This document shows, in pieces, positions 37,185 through 46,322 of a DNA stretch of 64,000 bases. How positions within the stretch are numbered: position 1 is the first letter of the stretch; every line of letters begins with the position of its first letter. Origin of the DNA: Planctomycetota bacterium. GTDB lineage: Bacteria > Planctomycetota > Phycisphaerae > Phycisphaerales > UBA1924. The stretch spans positions 30,507-94,506 of the forward strand of contig JAJRXR010000014.1 in NCBI GenBank assembly GCA_024276195.1. The letters run 5' to 3'. A model generated the notes under the pieces. The model made no database searches and was not told where the DNA came from. It worked only from the letters and a program-made list of their open reading frames with translations. Both the position numbers and the translations under genes were made by a program.

Positions 37185-38124
37185 GGCCAGCGCCAACCCG
37201 CGCCTCGCTCGCCAGATGCTCTTGGCGCTGGGCGCTGTCTGTGCGCTGTCGCTGGGCGCGTCCGGGCAGGTGCTTGAGAAGAGGCTGCCGGCGCAGGCCC
37301 AGGGCGTCGAGCTGCGCGAGCGCTTCGGGCAGCGTGTCCCGATGAACCTGGTTTTCACCGAGGCGGACGCCAAGCCCCTGGCGATGGCCGAGGTGCTCGA
37401 AGATGGCCTGCCCGTGGTCCTGGCGCTGGTGTATTACGACTGCCCGATTGTCTGCCCGGTCGTGATGCGGAAGATGCTCGAGTCGTTCAACGACCTGGAC
37501 TACACCATCGGTGACGAGTTCAACGTCCTGATCGTCAGCTTCGACGCGACCGAAACTCCGACCCACGCATCGAGCGCCAAGGCCCAGTACACCGCGCTCT
37601 ACAACCGGCGCTCCCCCAAGACGGACCGGGCTTGGTCGTTCTGCGTCGCCGATCAGGACACCATCGATACGCTCACGAGCACGGTCGGCTTCATGACCAA
37701 TCGCCTGCCCGGCGGGGAGTTCGCACACCCCGTGGGCGTGACGGTGCTCTCGCCCGAGGGCGAGGTCGCCGCCTATTTCCACGGGTTCGATTACCCCGCG
37801 CGTGACATGAAGCTCGCGCTGCTCGACGCCTCGAACGGGGGCGTCGCCCGCTCGTTCGGCGACCGCCTGCTCCACTTCTGCTACCGCTACGACCCGGAGG
37901 CCGGGTCGTACAGCATGCACGCGATGAACGTGATGCGCCTCGCCGGCGTGGTGACCGTGATCGGGCTCATCGCCCTGATCGGGGGTCTGCTCACGATCGA
38001 GCGTCTGCGCAAACGCTCCGCCTCCCGGACCCCCGCGGACATCGCCCCCTCACAACAGACACTCACAGACGCTCAGCGCACGGGGAACTTCCCCGGCGCC
38101 AGCGTGCCAGGATCCGTGTCATGA
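37174..38124 (+). CDS. sco: SCO1/SenC-type copper insertion protein
   Basis: SCO proteins deliver copper to the CuA site of cytochrome oxidase subunit II. The 316-aa protein has a signal-like start, the copper-binding CPIVCP at about 90-95, the His partner in FAHPVGVTVLSPEG, and a C-terminal membrane helix (about 252-278) followed by a short tail, which is an anchor arrangement less common than the N-terminal one. It overlaps coxB by 4 nt, matching its job. Confidence 0.92.
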   Translation: MRTKASANPRLARQMLLALGAVCALSLGASGQVLEKRLPAQAQGVELRERFGQRVPMNLVFTEADAKPLAMAEVLEDGLPVVLALVYYDCPIVCPVVMRKMLESFNDLDYTIGDEFNVLIVSFDATETPTHASSAKAQYTALYNRRSPKTDRAWSFCVADQDTIDTLTSTVGFMTNRLPGGEFAHPVGVTVLSPEGEVAAYFHGFDYPARDMKLALLDASNGGVARSFGDRLLHFCYRYDPEAGSYSMHAMNVMRLAGVVTVIGLIALIGGLLTIERLRKRSASRTPADIAPSQQTLTDAQRTGNFPGASVPGSVS

Positions 38125-39272
38125 CCATGCCCTTCTCCTTGCCGCTGACCACACTCGCCAACGCCGTGCCCCCGGTCCGCGTCCTGCCCAACAACGCCGA
38201 CGGGTTCCAGGAGATATTTTTCCGAACCAACGGCCAGACCGACAGCGCCGTCTGGACCGACGGGCTGTTCATGCTCACCTTCTGGTTCAGCACGTTCTTC
38301 TTTGTGCTGCTCATGGGCCTGCTTGTGTACTGGTGCATCATCTACCGCCGCCGCCCGGGCGTGCCCCAGAAGATCAGCCCGTCCCACAACACCCCGCTGG
38401 AAATTCTCTGGACCGTCGTTCCGTCCTCGGGCATGCTCGTCATCTTCTTCCTTGGCTTCCAGGGGTACATGGACAAGCTCGTCCCCGCCAGCGGCGCCCT
38501 GCAACTCGAAGTCACCGGTTTCAAGTGGGACTGGAAGGTCTCCTACCCCGATGGCACGCAGACCGGACAAACCGTCACCCTCGGCGGACGCAATGACATC
38601 AAGGTCCACGCCCTGCCCGAAGATACCGAGGTCAGCCTCCGCCTCCTCTCCAACGACGTCATCCACGCCTTCTGGATCCCCGACTTCCGCATGAAGATGG
38701 ATGTCTTCCCCAACCGCTACACCGGCTACGGCTTCCGCACACCCGTGCTCGGCCCCGAGGACGACCATCCCGAGGGGCGGTACCGCGACCACTGGGTCTT
38801 CTGCGCCGAGTACTGCGGCGATCTGCACTCCGAGATGGCCGCCGTTCTCCGCGTCATGCCCCGGGCCGACTATGAACAATGGCTCAAGGACCAGGGCAGC
38901 TCGGGCGACCCCGTCATCGACGGCAAGCGCGTCTACAGCAGCATGTGCGCCACCTGCCACACGGTCAACGGCGCCAAAAACATCGGCCCGAGCTGGATGA
39001 ACCTGTACGGGTCTACCCGTGAGTTCGAAGATGGCACGAGCCAGATCGCCGACGACAACTACATCCGTGAATCGATCCTCAATCCGAATGCCAAGATCGT
39101 CAAGGGCTTCCAGCCCCAGATGACCTCGTACCAGGGCGTGATCAATGACACAGACATCGCCAACGTCATCGCGTACATGAAGTCGATCTCCGAGCACGTC
39201 GAGCAGCCCGCCGAGGGCGAAGGCGAGGGCGAGGCGCCCGCCAGCGAGACCGACGCCGAGGGAGAGGGCTGA
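38121..39272 (+). CDS. coxB: Cytochrome c oxidase subunit II with fused cytochrome c (caa3 type)
   Basis: The gene encodes 383 aa. Two membrane helices (about 50-72, 94-114) precede the CuA cupredoxin domain, with ligands in [12 protein letters not shown] and [12 protein letters not shown] (about 232-243), and then a fused cytochrome c domain with CATCHTVNG at about 276-284 (axial Met likely in QPQMTSY). This makes it the caa3-type subunit II that receives electrons directly from the complex III cytochromes. The C-terminus is Glu-rich. It starts in the sco stop. Confidence 0.95.
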   Translation: MTMPFSLPLTTLANAVPPVRVLPNNADGFQEIFFRTNGQTDSAVWTDGLFMLTFWFSTFFFVLLMGLLVYWCIIYRRRPGVPQKISPSHNTPLEILWTVVPSSGMLVIFFLGFQGYMDKLVPASGALQLEVTGFKWDWKVSYPDGTQTGQTVTLGGRNDIKVHALPEDTEVSLRLLSNDVIHAFWIPDFRMKMDVFPNRYTGYGFRTPVLGPEDDHPEGRYRDHWVFCAEYCGDLHSEMAAVLRVMPRADYEQWLKDQGSSGDPVIDGKRVYSSMCATCHTVNGAKNIGPSWMNLYGSTREFEDGTSQIADDNYIRESILNPNAKIVKGFQPQMTSYQGVINDTDIANVIAYMKSISEHVEQPAEGEGEGEAPASETDAEGEG

Positions 39273-39312
39273 CCCCGCAGCCGCCGGGGTACGCCCCCGA
39301 TTGGAATCCGAT

Positions 39313-41055
39313 ATGACGACCGCAGAAACAACGCACGACCACCACGATGAAGGCTCCTACCTCACGCCCAAGTACGGCGTGATGGGCACCATCTGGGACT
39401 GGATGACCACCGTCGATCACAAAAAGATCGGCGTGATGTACCTCTTCGCCGTGCTCTTCATGTTCTTCCTCGGCGGCGTCGCCGCCCTCGCGGTCCGCCT
39501 CGAACTGCTCGAGCCCGTCCGCGTCGCCGCCGACGGCACGATCACCGGCCAGCTCTTCGGCCCGGCCAACCCCGAGTCCATCGCCACCGGCAACAATATC
39601 TTCAACCGCCTCTTCACGCTCCACGGCGCGATCATGGTCTTCATGTTCATCATCCCCTCGGTCCCCGCGGCCCTGGGCAACTTCTTCCTCCCGCTCATGC
39701 TCGGCGCCAAGGACGTCGCCTTCCCACGACTCAACCTCTTCAGCTGGTACATCTACGTCGTCGGCTCCCTCTTCGGCGTCTTCTCGATCATCCTCGGGGG
39801 CGTCGATACCGGCTGGACCTTCTATACGCCCTATTCAACGACAACCGACGCCGACCATTGGCGTGTTTTATTGATGGTGCTCGCCGCGTTCGTGCTCGGG
39901 TTCAGCTCGATCCTGACGGGGCTGAACTTCATCGTCACGACCCACAAGCTCCGCGCCCCGGGCATGGGCTGGTTCGACATGCCCCTGTTCATCTGGGCCA
40001 TCTACGCCACGAGCATCATCCAGGTCCTCGCCACGCCCGTCATCGGCATCACCCTGCTCCTGCTCATCTTCGAGCGACTCTTCAAGGTCGGCATCTTCGA
40101 CCCCGCCCTGGGCGGCGATCCCGTCCTCTACCAGCACTTCTTCTGGTTCTACTCCCACCCCGTTGTCTATGTCATGATTCTCCCGGGCATGGGCATCATC
40201 TCCGAGATCCTCTCCGTCCACGCCCGCAAGCACATCTTCGGCTACCGCGCGATCGCCTTCAGCTCCCTCGGCATCGCCGCCGTCTCGTTCATCGTCTGGG
40301 GGCACCACATGTTCACCGCGATGGGCGAGCTCGCCTCGACCATCTTCAGCGCCCTGACCTTCCTCGTCGCCATCCCCACGGCCATCAAAATGTTCAACTG
40401 GATCGCCACCCTCTACAAGGGCTCCATCGCGATCAACACCCCGATGCTCTACGCCCTCTCGTTCCTCTTCCTCTTCTCCATCGGCGGGCTCACGGGCCTG
40501 CCCCTGGGCGCCCTGGCCACCGACCTCCACCTGCATGATTCGTACTTCGTCGTCGCCCACTTCCACTACACCATGATGGGCGGCACCGTCATCGCCTTCC
40601 TCGGGGGCATCCACCACTGGTGGCCCAAGATGTTCGGACGCATGTACAACGAGCGTGCGGGCATGATCGGGTGCGTGCTCGTCTTCATCGGCTTCAACCT
40701 CACCTTCATGACCCAGTTCTTCCTCGGCACCCAGGGCATGCCCCGGCGCTACGCCAGCTACATCGACGAGTTCCAGACCCTCCACGTCCTCTCGACCTAC
40801 GGCTCGTGGATCCTCCTGGCCGGCTTCCTCGTCCACCTGTTCAACTTCATCCACTCGCTCGTGGCCGGGCCCAAGGCGCCGCCCAACCCATGGGGCGGGC
40901 TCACCCTCGAGTGGGAGACCGAGTCACCCCCGATCGAGCACAACTTCCACCACGAGGTCCTTGTCCAGCACGGGCCGTACGACTTTGACACCGTTGTTCC
41001 CCCGCACTGCGACGAGCGCGAGTTCCCGCTCCCCGAGACCCCCGCGTCACACTGA
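39313..41055 (+). CDS. coxA: Cytochrome c oxidase subunit I (A2-type heme-copper oxidase)
   Basis: The gene encodes 580 aa with about 12 membrane helices. Heme and copper ligands are visible: [34 protein letters not shown] and [16 protein letters not shown]. The YSHPVVY motif (instead of HPEVY) marks the A2 group, in which the proton-channel Glu of helix VI is replaced by the YS pair. ATG 39313 is used, since the longer TTG frame adds only four residues. The N-terminus is His/Asp-rich (THDHHDEG). Confidence 0.95.
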   Translation: MTTAETTHDHHDEGSYLTPKYGVMGTIWDWMTTVDHKKIGVMYLFAVLFMFFLGGVAALAVRLELLEPVRVAADGTITGQLFGPANPESIATGNNIFNRLFTLHGAIMVFMFIIPSVPAALGNFFLPLMLGAKDVAFPRLNLFSWYIYVVGSLFGVFSIILGGVDTGWTFYTPYSTTTDADHWRVLLMVLAAFVLGFSSILTGLNFIVTTHKLRAPGMGWFDMPLFIWAIYATSIIQVLATPVIGITLLLLIFERLFKVGIFDPALGGDPVLYQHFFWFYSHPVVYVMILPGMGIISEILSVHARKHIFGYRAIAFSSLGIAAVSFIVWGHHMFTAMGELASTIFSALTFLVAIPTAIKMFNWIATLYKGSIAINTPMLYALSFLFLFSIGGLTGLPLGALATDLHLHDSYFVVAHFHYTMMGGTVIAFLGGIHHWWPKMFGRMYNERAGMIGCVLVFIGFNLTFMTQFFLGTQGMPRRYASYIDEFQTLHVLSTYGSWILLAGFLVHLFNFIHSLVAGPKAPPNPWGGLTLEWETESPPIEHNFHHEVLVQHGPYDFDTVVPPHCDEREFPLPETPASH

Positions 41056-41064
41056 GAGACCACC

Positions 41065-41769
41065 ATGGCGACCATCGACGCCCCAAATCCAGACATCCAA
41101 GCGACGGGCGCTCAAACGCACCCGCTCTACTGGAAGAACCGCGGCTTCGCCCACCACTTCCGCAACGCCGACGAGCAGTTCGACGCCTGCAAGCTGGGCA
41201 TGTGGCTCTTCCTCTCGACGGAGATCCTGCTCTTCGCCGGGATCTTCTGCGCCTACGCCATCTTCCGCATGCTCTACCCCGAGGCCTGGGCCGCCGGCAG
41301 CCACCACCTCGACTGGCGCTTCGGCGGGCTCAACACCGTCATCCTGCTCCTGAGCTCCTGGACCGTCGCCTCGGGCGTCCGCGCGGCCCAGCTCGGCAAC
41401 AACGCCGCCCTGATCCGCAACCTGGTCATCACCCTCATCTGCGCCGGGCTGTTCGTCTTCATCAAGCTGTACTTCGAGTACATCCCCAAGCTCAGCGCCG
41501 GCAAGGCCCCGGGCACCTTCTTCTCCTATCCCTACGCCCACGACCCGCACGAGCCGCTCTGGTGGAGCATCTACTACATCGGCACCGGCATCCACGCCTT
41601 GCACGTGCTCATCGGAGCCGGCCTGCTCATATGGGTTCTCGTCCGCGCCATCCGCTACGAGGCCTACGGCCCAACCGAGTACACCATGGTCGAGAACAGC
41701 GCCCTCTACTGGCACCTTGTTGACCTGATCTGGATCTTCCTCTTCCCTCTCCTGTACCTCATCCACTAG
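41065..41769 (+). CDS. coxC: Cytochrome c oxidase subunit III
   Basis: The gene encodes 234 aa with five or so membrane helices and family motifs KLGMWLFLSTEILLFAGIFCAY, GLNTVILLLSSWTVASGV, SIYYIGTGIHALHVLIGAGL and LYWHLVDLIWIFLFPLLYL. Subunit III stabilises the oxidase. It is 9 bp after coxA and 12 bp before the next gene. Confidence 0.95.
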   Translation: MATIDAPNPDIQATGAQTHPLYWKNRGFAHHFRNADEQFDACKLGMWLFLSTEILLFAGIFCAYAIFRMLYPEAWAAGSHHLDWRFGGLNTVILLLSSWTVASGVRAAQLGNNAALIRNLVITLICAGLFVFIKLYFEYIPKLSAGKAPGTFFSYPYAHDPHEPLWWSIYYIGTGIHALHVLIGAGLLIWVLVRAIRYEAYGPTEYTMVENSALYWHLVDLIWIFLFPLLYLIH

Positions 41770-41781
41770 CAGGACGACGCC

Positions 41782-42672
41782 ATGTCACACTCAATCGACG
41801 ACGTCCACATCCCCAACCCGGACTTTGATCCCACCGACCCGCACGCGACCGGGCAGGGACACCACGGGCACCACATCATCAGCGCCCCCACGCTGATGAT
41901 CGTCCTGCTCCTGCTGCTCTTCTTCACCGCGCTGACCGTCGGTCTCTCGCGAGGCGAGGTCTGGGTTCAGGACACCTTCGATATCATCCTCCCCAACTGG
42001 CTCAACATCATCATCGCCATGAGCATCTCCGTCATCAAGGCGACGCTCGTGGGCGCCTACTTCATGGGCTTGCGCTTCGACAAGGCGCTCAACTCAATCA
42101 TCATGCTTGTCTGCCTCGCTGCGGTGGTCTGCTTCCTGTTCTTCACCGCGATCGACCTGGGCAACCGCGACTCCGTCTCTGCGGTCCGGGCCACCGTCCC
42201 CACCCCGGGCGGCACGGGCGAGGGGCTCGACAAGACCGCCGACCGCTTCAGCACCGCCCTCTCGCCGCGCATCTCGACCAACCGGATGCCCATCACCGAG
42301 TTCCGTCGCACCGAAAGACTCAACGAACTCGCCCTCAAGCAGGCCGAGGATCACGGACGCATCGAGCCCAACGACGAGGACAAGGCCGCGGGCGAGGCCG
42401 AGTTCTGGCGCATCTACTACCAGGGCTACGTTGACAAGGGCAAGCACCCGCACCGCCACGAGCACGACGAGCACAACTACTTCACGAAGCTCCCGGACCA
42501 CTTTGCCCACCACGATGACGACGCACTCGAGCCCGTCTCCCGACCCGACGTCGCCGGCGTCGCCGATTCGAGCCCCAACTTCTCCTTCCGGCGCACCGGC
42601 AAGACCCCGGGTCTGTTCTCCGAGGGTTCCGAGCACGCCTCCGACCATGCCGCACCCGCGTCCGACCATTAG
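41782..42672 (+). CDS. coxD: Cytochrome c oxidase subunit IV-like protein with a long His/Asp-rich tail
   Basis: The gene encodes 296 aa. Three membrane helices (about 36-56, 69-91, 101-122) match prokaryotic subunit IV (ALNIIIAMSISVIKATLVGAYFMGL-like). The ~170 residues after these are an extension found in no classic subunit IV, with HPHRHEHDEH, HHDDD and an ordered-looking middle. The N-terminus also has HHGHH. Size alone is about three times the usual ~100 aa. It sits directly after coxC. Confidence 0.85.
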   Translation: MSHSIDDVHIPNPDFDPTDPHATGQGHHGHHIISAPTLMIVLLLLLFFTALTVGLSRGEVWVQDTFDIILPNWLNIIIAMSISVIKATLVGAYFMGLRFDKALNSIIMLVCLAAVVCFLFFTAIDLGNRDSVSAVRATVPTPGGTGEGLDKTADRFSTALSPRISTNRMPITEFRRTERLNELALKQAEDHGRIEPNDEDKAAGEAEFWRIYYQGYVDKGKHPHRHEHDEHNYFTKLPDHFAHHDDDALEPVSRPDVAGVADSSPNFSFRRTGKTPGLFSEGSEHASDHAAPASDH

Positions 42673-42696
42673 CGAGACGACATCCGACCACTGAGC

Positions 42697-43632
42697 ATGC
42701 CCATGTCCAGCCCAACGTCCAGCCCAACGCCCAGCCCCGCGTCCACCTCACCAACCGCTGAACACACCCGGGCGCATTCGTTCTCAGTCAAGCCCATCGC
42801 CTGGAGCGGGGTGCTTGTTTCGCTGGTCGTGCTGGTCATCAGCGGCTACATCCTGGCCCAGCGCATCGGCGAGTACAACAAGGCCAACGCACGCCCGATC
42901 TACTCGTTCATCCAGGGCGACAAGACCGACTTCACCTTCCGTGACCGCCCGGTCACGATCCGGGCGGACCTCAACGACGCGGGCGAGGGCGAGGTGCTCG
43001 TCACCTACGCCGACGCGACGCTCCACCTGCCCGTGCAGATCCCGCAGGCGTACGCGTTCCCCGGTCTTGAGCGCTACGCGGACTGGTTCCGGGTGCAGAT
43101 GTTCGCCGAGAGCTCGGGCATGAGCTTCGCCGAGTTCGAGGCCAGGATCAACTCGGGCGAGATCGAGCCCCGCCTCGTGATCGTCACGCGCAACCCGCAC
43201 TCTAAGACCACGCGCGAGGGACGCTTCGAACTCGAGCCGGCCAAAAACTGGGGCTGGGGCGAGGTCCGACGCGACAAATGGACCTTCGGCTTCTACGAGT
43301 TCCTGCCCGAGGGCGGCTTCTCCACCGAGACACTCCGCTTCCCCGAGAGCGGCGCCAGCTTCTACCGACGCCAGGTCAAGGCCGACCTCGCGGGCGATCC
43401 CCCGCCCGAGCGCGCCGACGACGAGCTGCGTGAGGGCTCGTGGCAGTTCCAGGCCGCCCTCCCGCTGATGAACCGTCGCCCGGGCATCACCACCGAGCAG
43501 CAGGGCCTGCGCAACGCCGGCTGGACCCTGCCCGCGGCGTCCGCCTCCATGATCGCGCTGATGGTCTTCCTCGCCTTTGCGCTGGCCCCCAGCCGCGAGC
43601 AGGTCGAGCGCCGGGCCATCAACCAGTCATAA
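42697..43632 (+). CDS. Two-TM protein of unknown function ending the cox run
   Basis: The gene encodes 311 aa. An N-terminal Pro/Ser/Thr-rich start with repeated 12-bp units (around 42706-42740) leads to a membrane helix (about 35-52), an extracytoplasmic domain rich in beta-like stretches (FTFRDRPVTIRADLNDAG, GEVLVTYADATLHLPV) and a second helix near the C-terminus (about 280-299). No family is recognised; a FixH- or assembly-like role is only a guess from position. It follows coxD by 24 bp. Confidence 0.65.
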   Translation: MPMSSPTSSPTPSPASTSPTAEHTRAHSFSVKPIAWSGVLVSLVVLVISGYILAQRIGEYNKANARPIYSFIQGDKTDFTFRDRPVTIRADLNDAGEGEVLVTYADATLHLPVQIPQAYAFPGLERYADWFRVQMFAESSGMSFAEFEARINSGEIEPRLVIVTRNPHSKTTREGRFELEPAKNWGWGEVRRDKWTFGFYEFLPEGGFSTETLRFPESGASFYRRQVKADLAGDPPPERADDELREGSWQFQAALPLMNRRPGITTEQQGLRNAGWTLPAASASMIALMVFLAFALAPSREQVERRAINQS

Positions 43633-43641
43633 CTCCTGGTG

Positions 43642-43662
43642 GCGCCGGTTTCCAACCGGCGC
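43642..43662. repeat. TCC-loop hairpin after the cox run
   Basis: GCGCCGGTT-TCC-AACCGGCGC is a perfect 9-bp stem with the conserved TCC loop. It is 10 bp after the last cox gene stop. Confidence 0.85.
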
Positions 43663-43744
43663 ATCTCCGAGCATCACCAGCCGAACCGACATCGCACGCG
43701 CGAGACGCCCAACCCACCATCCTGCCCACGCCGCGCAAAGACAA

Positions 43745-43771
43745 GGCCGGGCCGCGTGACGCGACCCGGCC
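43745..43771. terminator. Hairpin between convergent cox and ompA-like genes
   Basis: Outer stem GGCCGGG/CCCGGCC and inner CGCG/CGCG with loop TGA, one C-A mismatch between them. It has no T-run on the plus strand; on the minus strand it is followed by TTGTCTTTG. It could act as terminator for one or both genes. Confidence 0.5.
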
Positions 43772-43828
43772 CCTCATCTCGGGCTCCAGTGAGCCCCTGT
43801 GCTTTGTATCGCAAGCCAATGCTCGCCC

Positions 43829-44692
43829 TTACTTGGTCGGGTCGAACGCCGACGCCGGCGGGTTGTCCGAATCGACGTTGACCGTCGTCGGCGCCGGGGA
43901 CTCGCCCCCGACAAAGTTGAAGTCCGACGAGACCAGGAAGATCTCCACACGCCGGTTCTGGGGTGTGTTCCCGTCCGCAGCGTTGGCGACCACCGGGCGG
44001 TACTCGCCCCACCCAGCGATCTGCATCTTGTTGGCGGGGATGCCCACCGAACGCAACGCTTCCTTGACCGCGATCGCGCGGTGCGCCGAGAGGTGTGTGT
44101 TGGTCGGGTGACGCTGCTGCGTCCCGGCGCTGGGCTTGGCCGCGTCGGTATGCCCGACGATCACCACGTCGTACGCCTCGGCCTCGCTCGTCTTGAGCAC
44201 CTCGCCGAGCGCCGCGATGCTCGCCTTCGCCTCGTCACGCACGGCGTCGCTGCCCGACGAGAACGTCAGGTCGCTCGAGAACCGGAGCATGCCCCGGTCC
44301 GCGTCGTACTGGATCTGCCTCGGGAACCGGGCCGCCAGGCGGGCCAAGGCCCGGTCCGTCGCCGGGTCGAGCTGCCCGAGCTCGAGCGAGTCGAGGCGAT
44401 CTTCCAGACCGTTGATCGTGTTTCGCGCCTGCGAGAGCTGCTGGCGCAGCATCGTGTTATCGCTGCGCTGGCGCCCCATCAGATCCTCGGCGCCCGACTG
44501 CGACCCGCGCAGGCCCGCCATTGACTGGTTGCACTCGTCGAGCTGCGCCAGCAGCTCCTGGTTCCGGTTCGTCAGGCTCCGGTTGTTGTCGAAGAGCGCG
44601 TCGTACTCTCCCTGGCTGACGCACCCGCCCAGGCTTCCGGCGCCCAGCGCCAGAACCACCATCGCTCGTCCCGCACGCACTCTGCTGTTCAT
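43829..44692 (-). CDS. OmpA-family peptidoglycan-binding lipoprotein
   Basis: The gene encodes 287 aa. A lipobox (SLGGC) at about residue 24 marks an outer-membrane lipoprotein. A coiled coil follows (about 35-105, heptads of Leu/Asn/Gln), then an OmpA C-like domain: FSSGSDAVRDEA, VVIVGHTDAAKP, HLSAHRAIAVKEAL, IAGWGEYRPVV and NRRVEIFLV. It would tether the outer membrane to the wall. ATG 44692 is preferred; GGGAG lies upstream. It is convergent with the cox run. Confidence 0.93.
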   Translation of the reverse strand: MNSRVRAGRAMVVLALGAGSLGGCVSQGEYDALFDNNRSLTNRNQELLAQLDECNQSMAGLRGSQSGAEDLMGRQRSDNTMLRQQLSQARNTINGLEDRLDSLELGQLDPATDRALARLAARFPRQIQYDADRGMLRFSSDLTFSSGSDAVRDEAKASIAALGEVLKTSEAEAYDVVIVGHTDAAKPSAGTQQRHPTNTHLSAHRAIAVKEALRSVGIPANKMQIAGWGEYRPVVANAADGNTPQNRRVEIFLVSSDFNFVGGESPAPTTVNVDSDNPPASAFDPTK

Positions 44693-44814
44693 TCCGTTGA
44701 CTCCCAGATTATGCGGCTCAACCGCAGGCTCTCGCGTCCGTCGCACGCCCGCGGCTCCATGCCTCTGTCTCTCAAGATGCTACCGTGTCACCCCCTTTCC
44801 ATGCCCTGTCCACA

Positions 44815-46212
44815 ATGACCGACACCCACCCGAACACCCCCGAAACCCCCGCCGGCACGGGCGAATCGCTCGTCCGCCTCAACGCCCGCGCCGTCGCCGA
44901 CGAGCGGGGCGTGCTCGCCCGCCCCGCCTCGCTGCTCCTGGGCGTCACACCCGGCGCCTCCCCCCGCGACCCGCTCTCGGGCGTCCCCCTCGCCCGCACG
45001 ATCCGCCTGCTCGCTCTCGACTCGCCCGAGAGCCTCCCCGAGCACACCCCCGACCTCGTCATCGACCGCCCGGACTGCGTCATCATCCCCCCCCTCGTCA
45101 ACGCCCACGCCCACCTCGATCTGACGCACATCGGCCCGCGACCGCACGACCCGGCTGCGGGCTTTGTCGCCTGGGTCGATCAGATCCGCGACAAACGACG
45201 CGACACCGACCGCGAGATCGCCCAGAGCGTCCTCGACGGCGCCCGCCTGCTCCTCCGCGGCGGGACCGCAGCAGTAGGGGACATCGCCGGCGCCCCCGCT
45301 GGGATCCCCTCGCTCATCCCCTGGCGAACCCTGCGGCAAACCCCGCTCGCGGGCGTTAGCTACCTCGAGTTCTTCGGCATCGGCTCAACCGAAGCCCGCG
45401 CCCGCGATCGCCTCGACCGCCTCCTCCATGAGCACGCCCAGGAGATCGCGCGCGATCACGCCGTCCGTTTCGGTCTCCAGCCGCACGCGCCCAACACCGT
45501 CGCCATCGCGCTATACCGCTGGATCGCCCGGCGCGCCGCCGAGCTGGGCCTGCCCCTGAGCACGCACCTGAGCGAGACCCCCGAGGAGATCGAGTTCATC
45601 GCCAGCGCCTCAGGCCCGCAGCGAGAGCTGCTCGAACGCCTGGGCGTCTGGGCCGACAGCATCGACGCCGGGCACGGTCTCCACCCGATCGAGCACCTCC
45701 GCCCGTTCCTGGAGGACACATCAGGGCGAGACCCCGGTGTGCTTGTCGCGCACGTCAACGCGCTGGGGTCGCACGCGTCGATCCTTGCGGGAGCCCGTGT
45801 CAGCGTCGCCTACTGCCCACGGGCGAGCGCCTATTTCGCCGCCGAGCGTCATTTCGGACCGCACCCGTACCGCGAGCTTCTGGGCGCGGGCGTGAACGTC
45901 TGCCTGGGGACCGACTCGATCGTGAATCTCCCGCCCGAGACGTGCGTGGGGCCGGACGCGCGGATCTCGGTTCTCGATGAGATGCGTTTCCTGTTCAAAC
46001 GCGACGCGACGCCCCCGGGGCTGCTCCTGGCGATGGGCACAACCTGCGGCGCCCGCGCCCTGGGCATTGACCCTGCCCCATTCCGGTTCGAGGTTGGCGC
46101 CGCCATCGCGGGCCTGCTCGCGGTCCGCTCGGACGCTCCCGATCCGCTCGAAGGGGTGATGGGCGCGGGCGCTGCGCCCGAGCCGGTGCTGCTGCGAAAT
46201 CTCGCCCGTTGA
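44815..46212 (+). CDS. Amidohydrolase-superfamily metal-dependent deaminase
   Basis: The gene encodes 465 aa. The metal site motif NAHAHLDLTHIG (about 96-107) and HLSETPEEIEF, VAHVNALG and CLGTDSIVNLPPE (catalytic Asp in GTDS) place it in the TrzA/AtzA/guanine deaminase-like group of cytosolic amidohydrolases. The substrate cannot be decided; aminofutalosine and S-adenosylhomocysteine deamination are known for relatives, and this chain would need menaquinone, so the former is attractive but unproven. ATG 44815 is preferred over a GTG 30 bp earlier. Confidence 0.85.
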   Translation: MTDTHPNTPETPAGTGESLVRLNARAVADERGVLARPASLLLGVTPGASPRDPLSGVPLARTIRLLALDSPESLPEHTPDLVIDRPDCVIIPPLVNAHAHLDLTHIGPRPHDPAAGFVAWVDQIRDKRRDTDREIAQSVLDGARLLLRGGTAAVGDIAGAPAGIPSLIPWRTLRQTPLAGVSYLEFFGIGSTEARARDRLDRLLHEHAQEIARDHAVRFGLQPHAPNTVAIALYRWIARRAAELGLPLSTHLSETPEEIEFIASASGPQRELLERLGVWADSIDAGHGLHPIEHLRPFLEDTSGRDPGVLVAHVNALGSHASILAGARVSVAYCPRASAYFAAERHFGPHPYRELLGAGVNVCLGTDSIVNLPPETCVGPDARISVLDEMRFLFKRDATPPGLLLAMGTTCGARALGIDPAPFRFEVGAAIAGLLAVRSDAPDPLEGVMGAGAAPEPVLLRNLAR

Positions 46213-46322
46213 GCGGGATTCGTTCGCCGAGGCGGGCACGCCGCGCGTACGATCCGCGACGTGCTTTCGCCAAAAAAATCCCCCATCGGCGCCCCCCGCG
46301 CTCTGAGTACACACGAGGCGCC

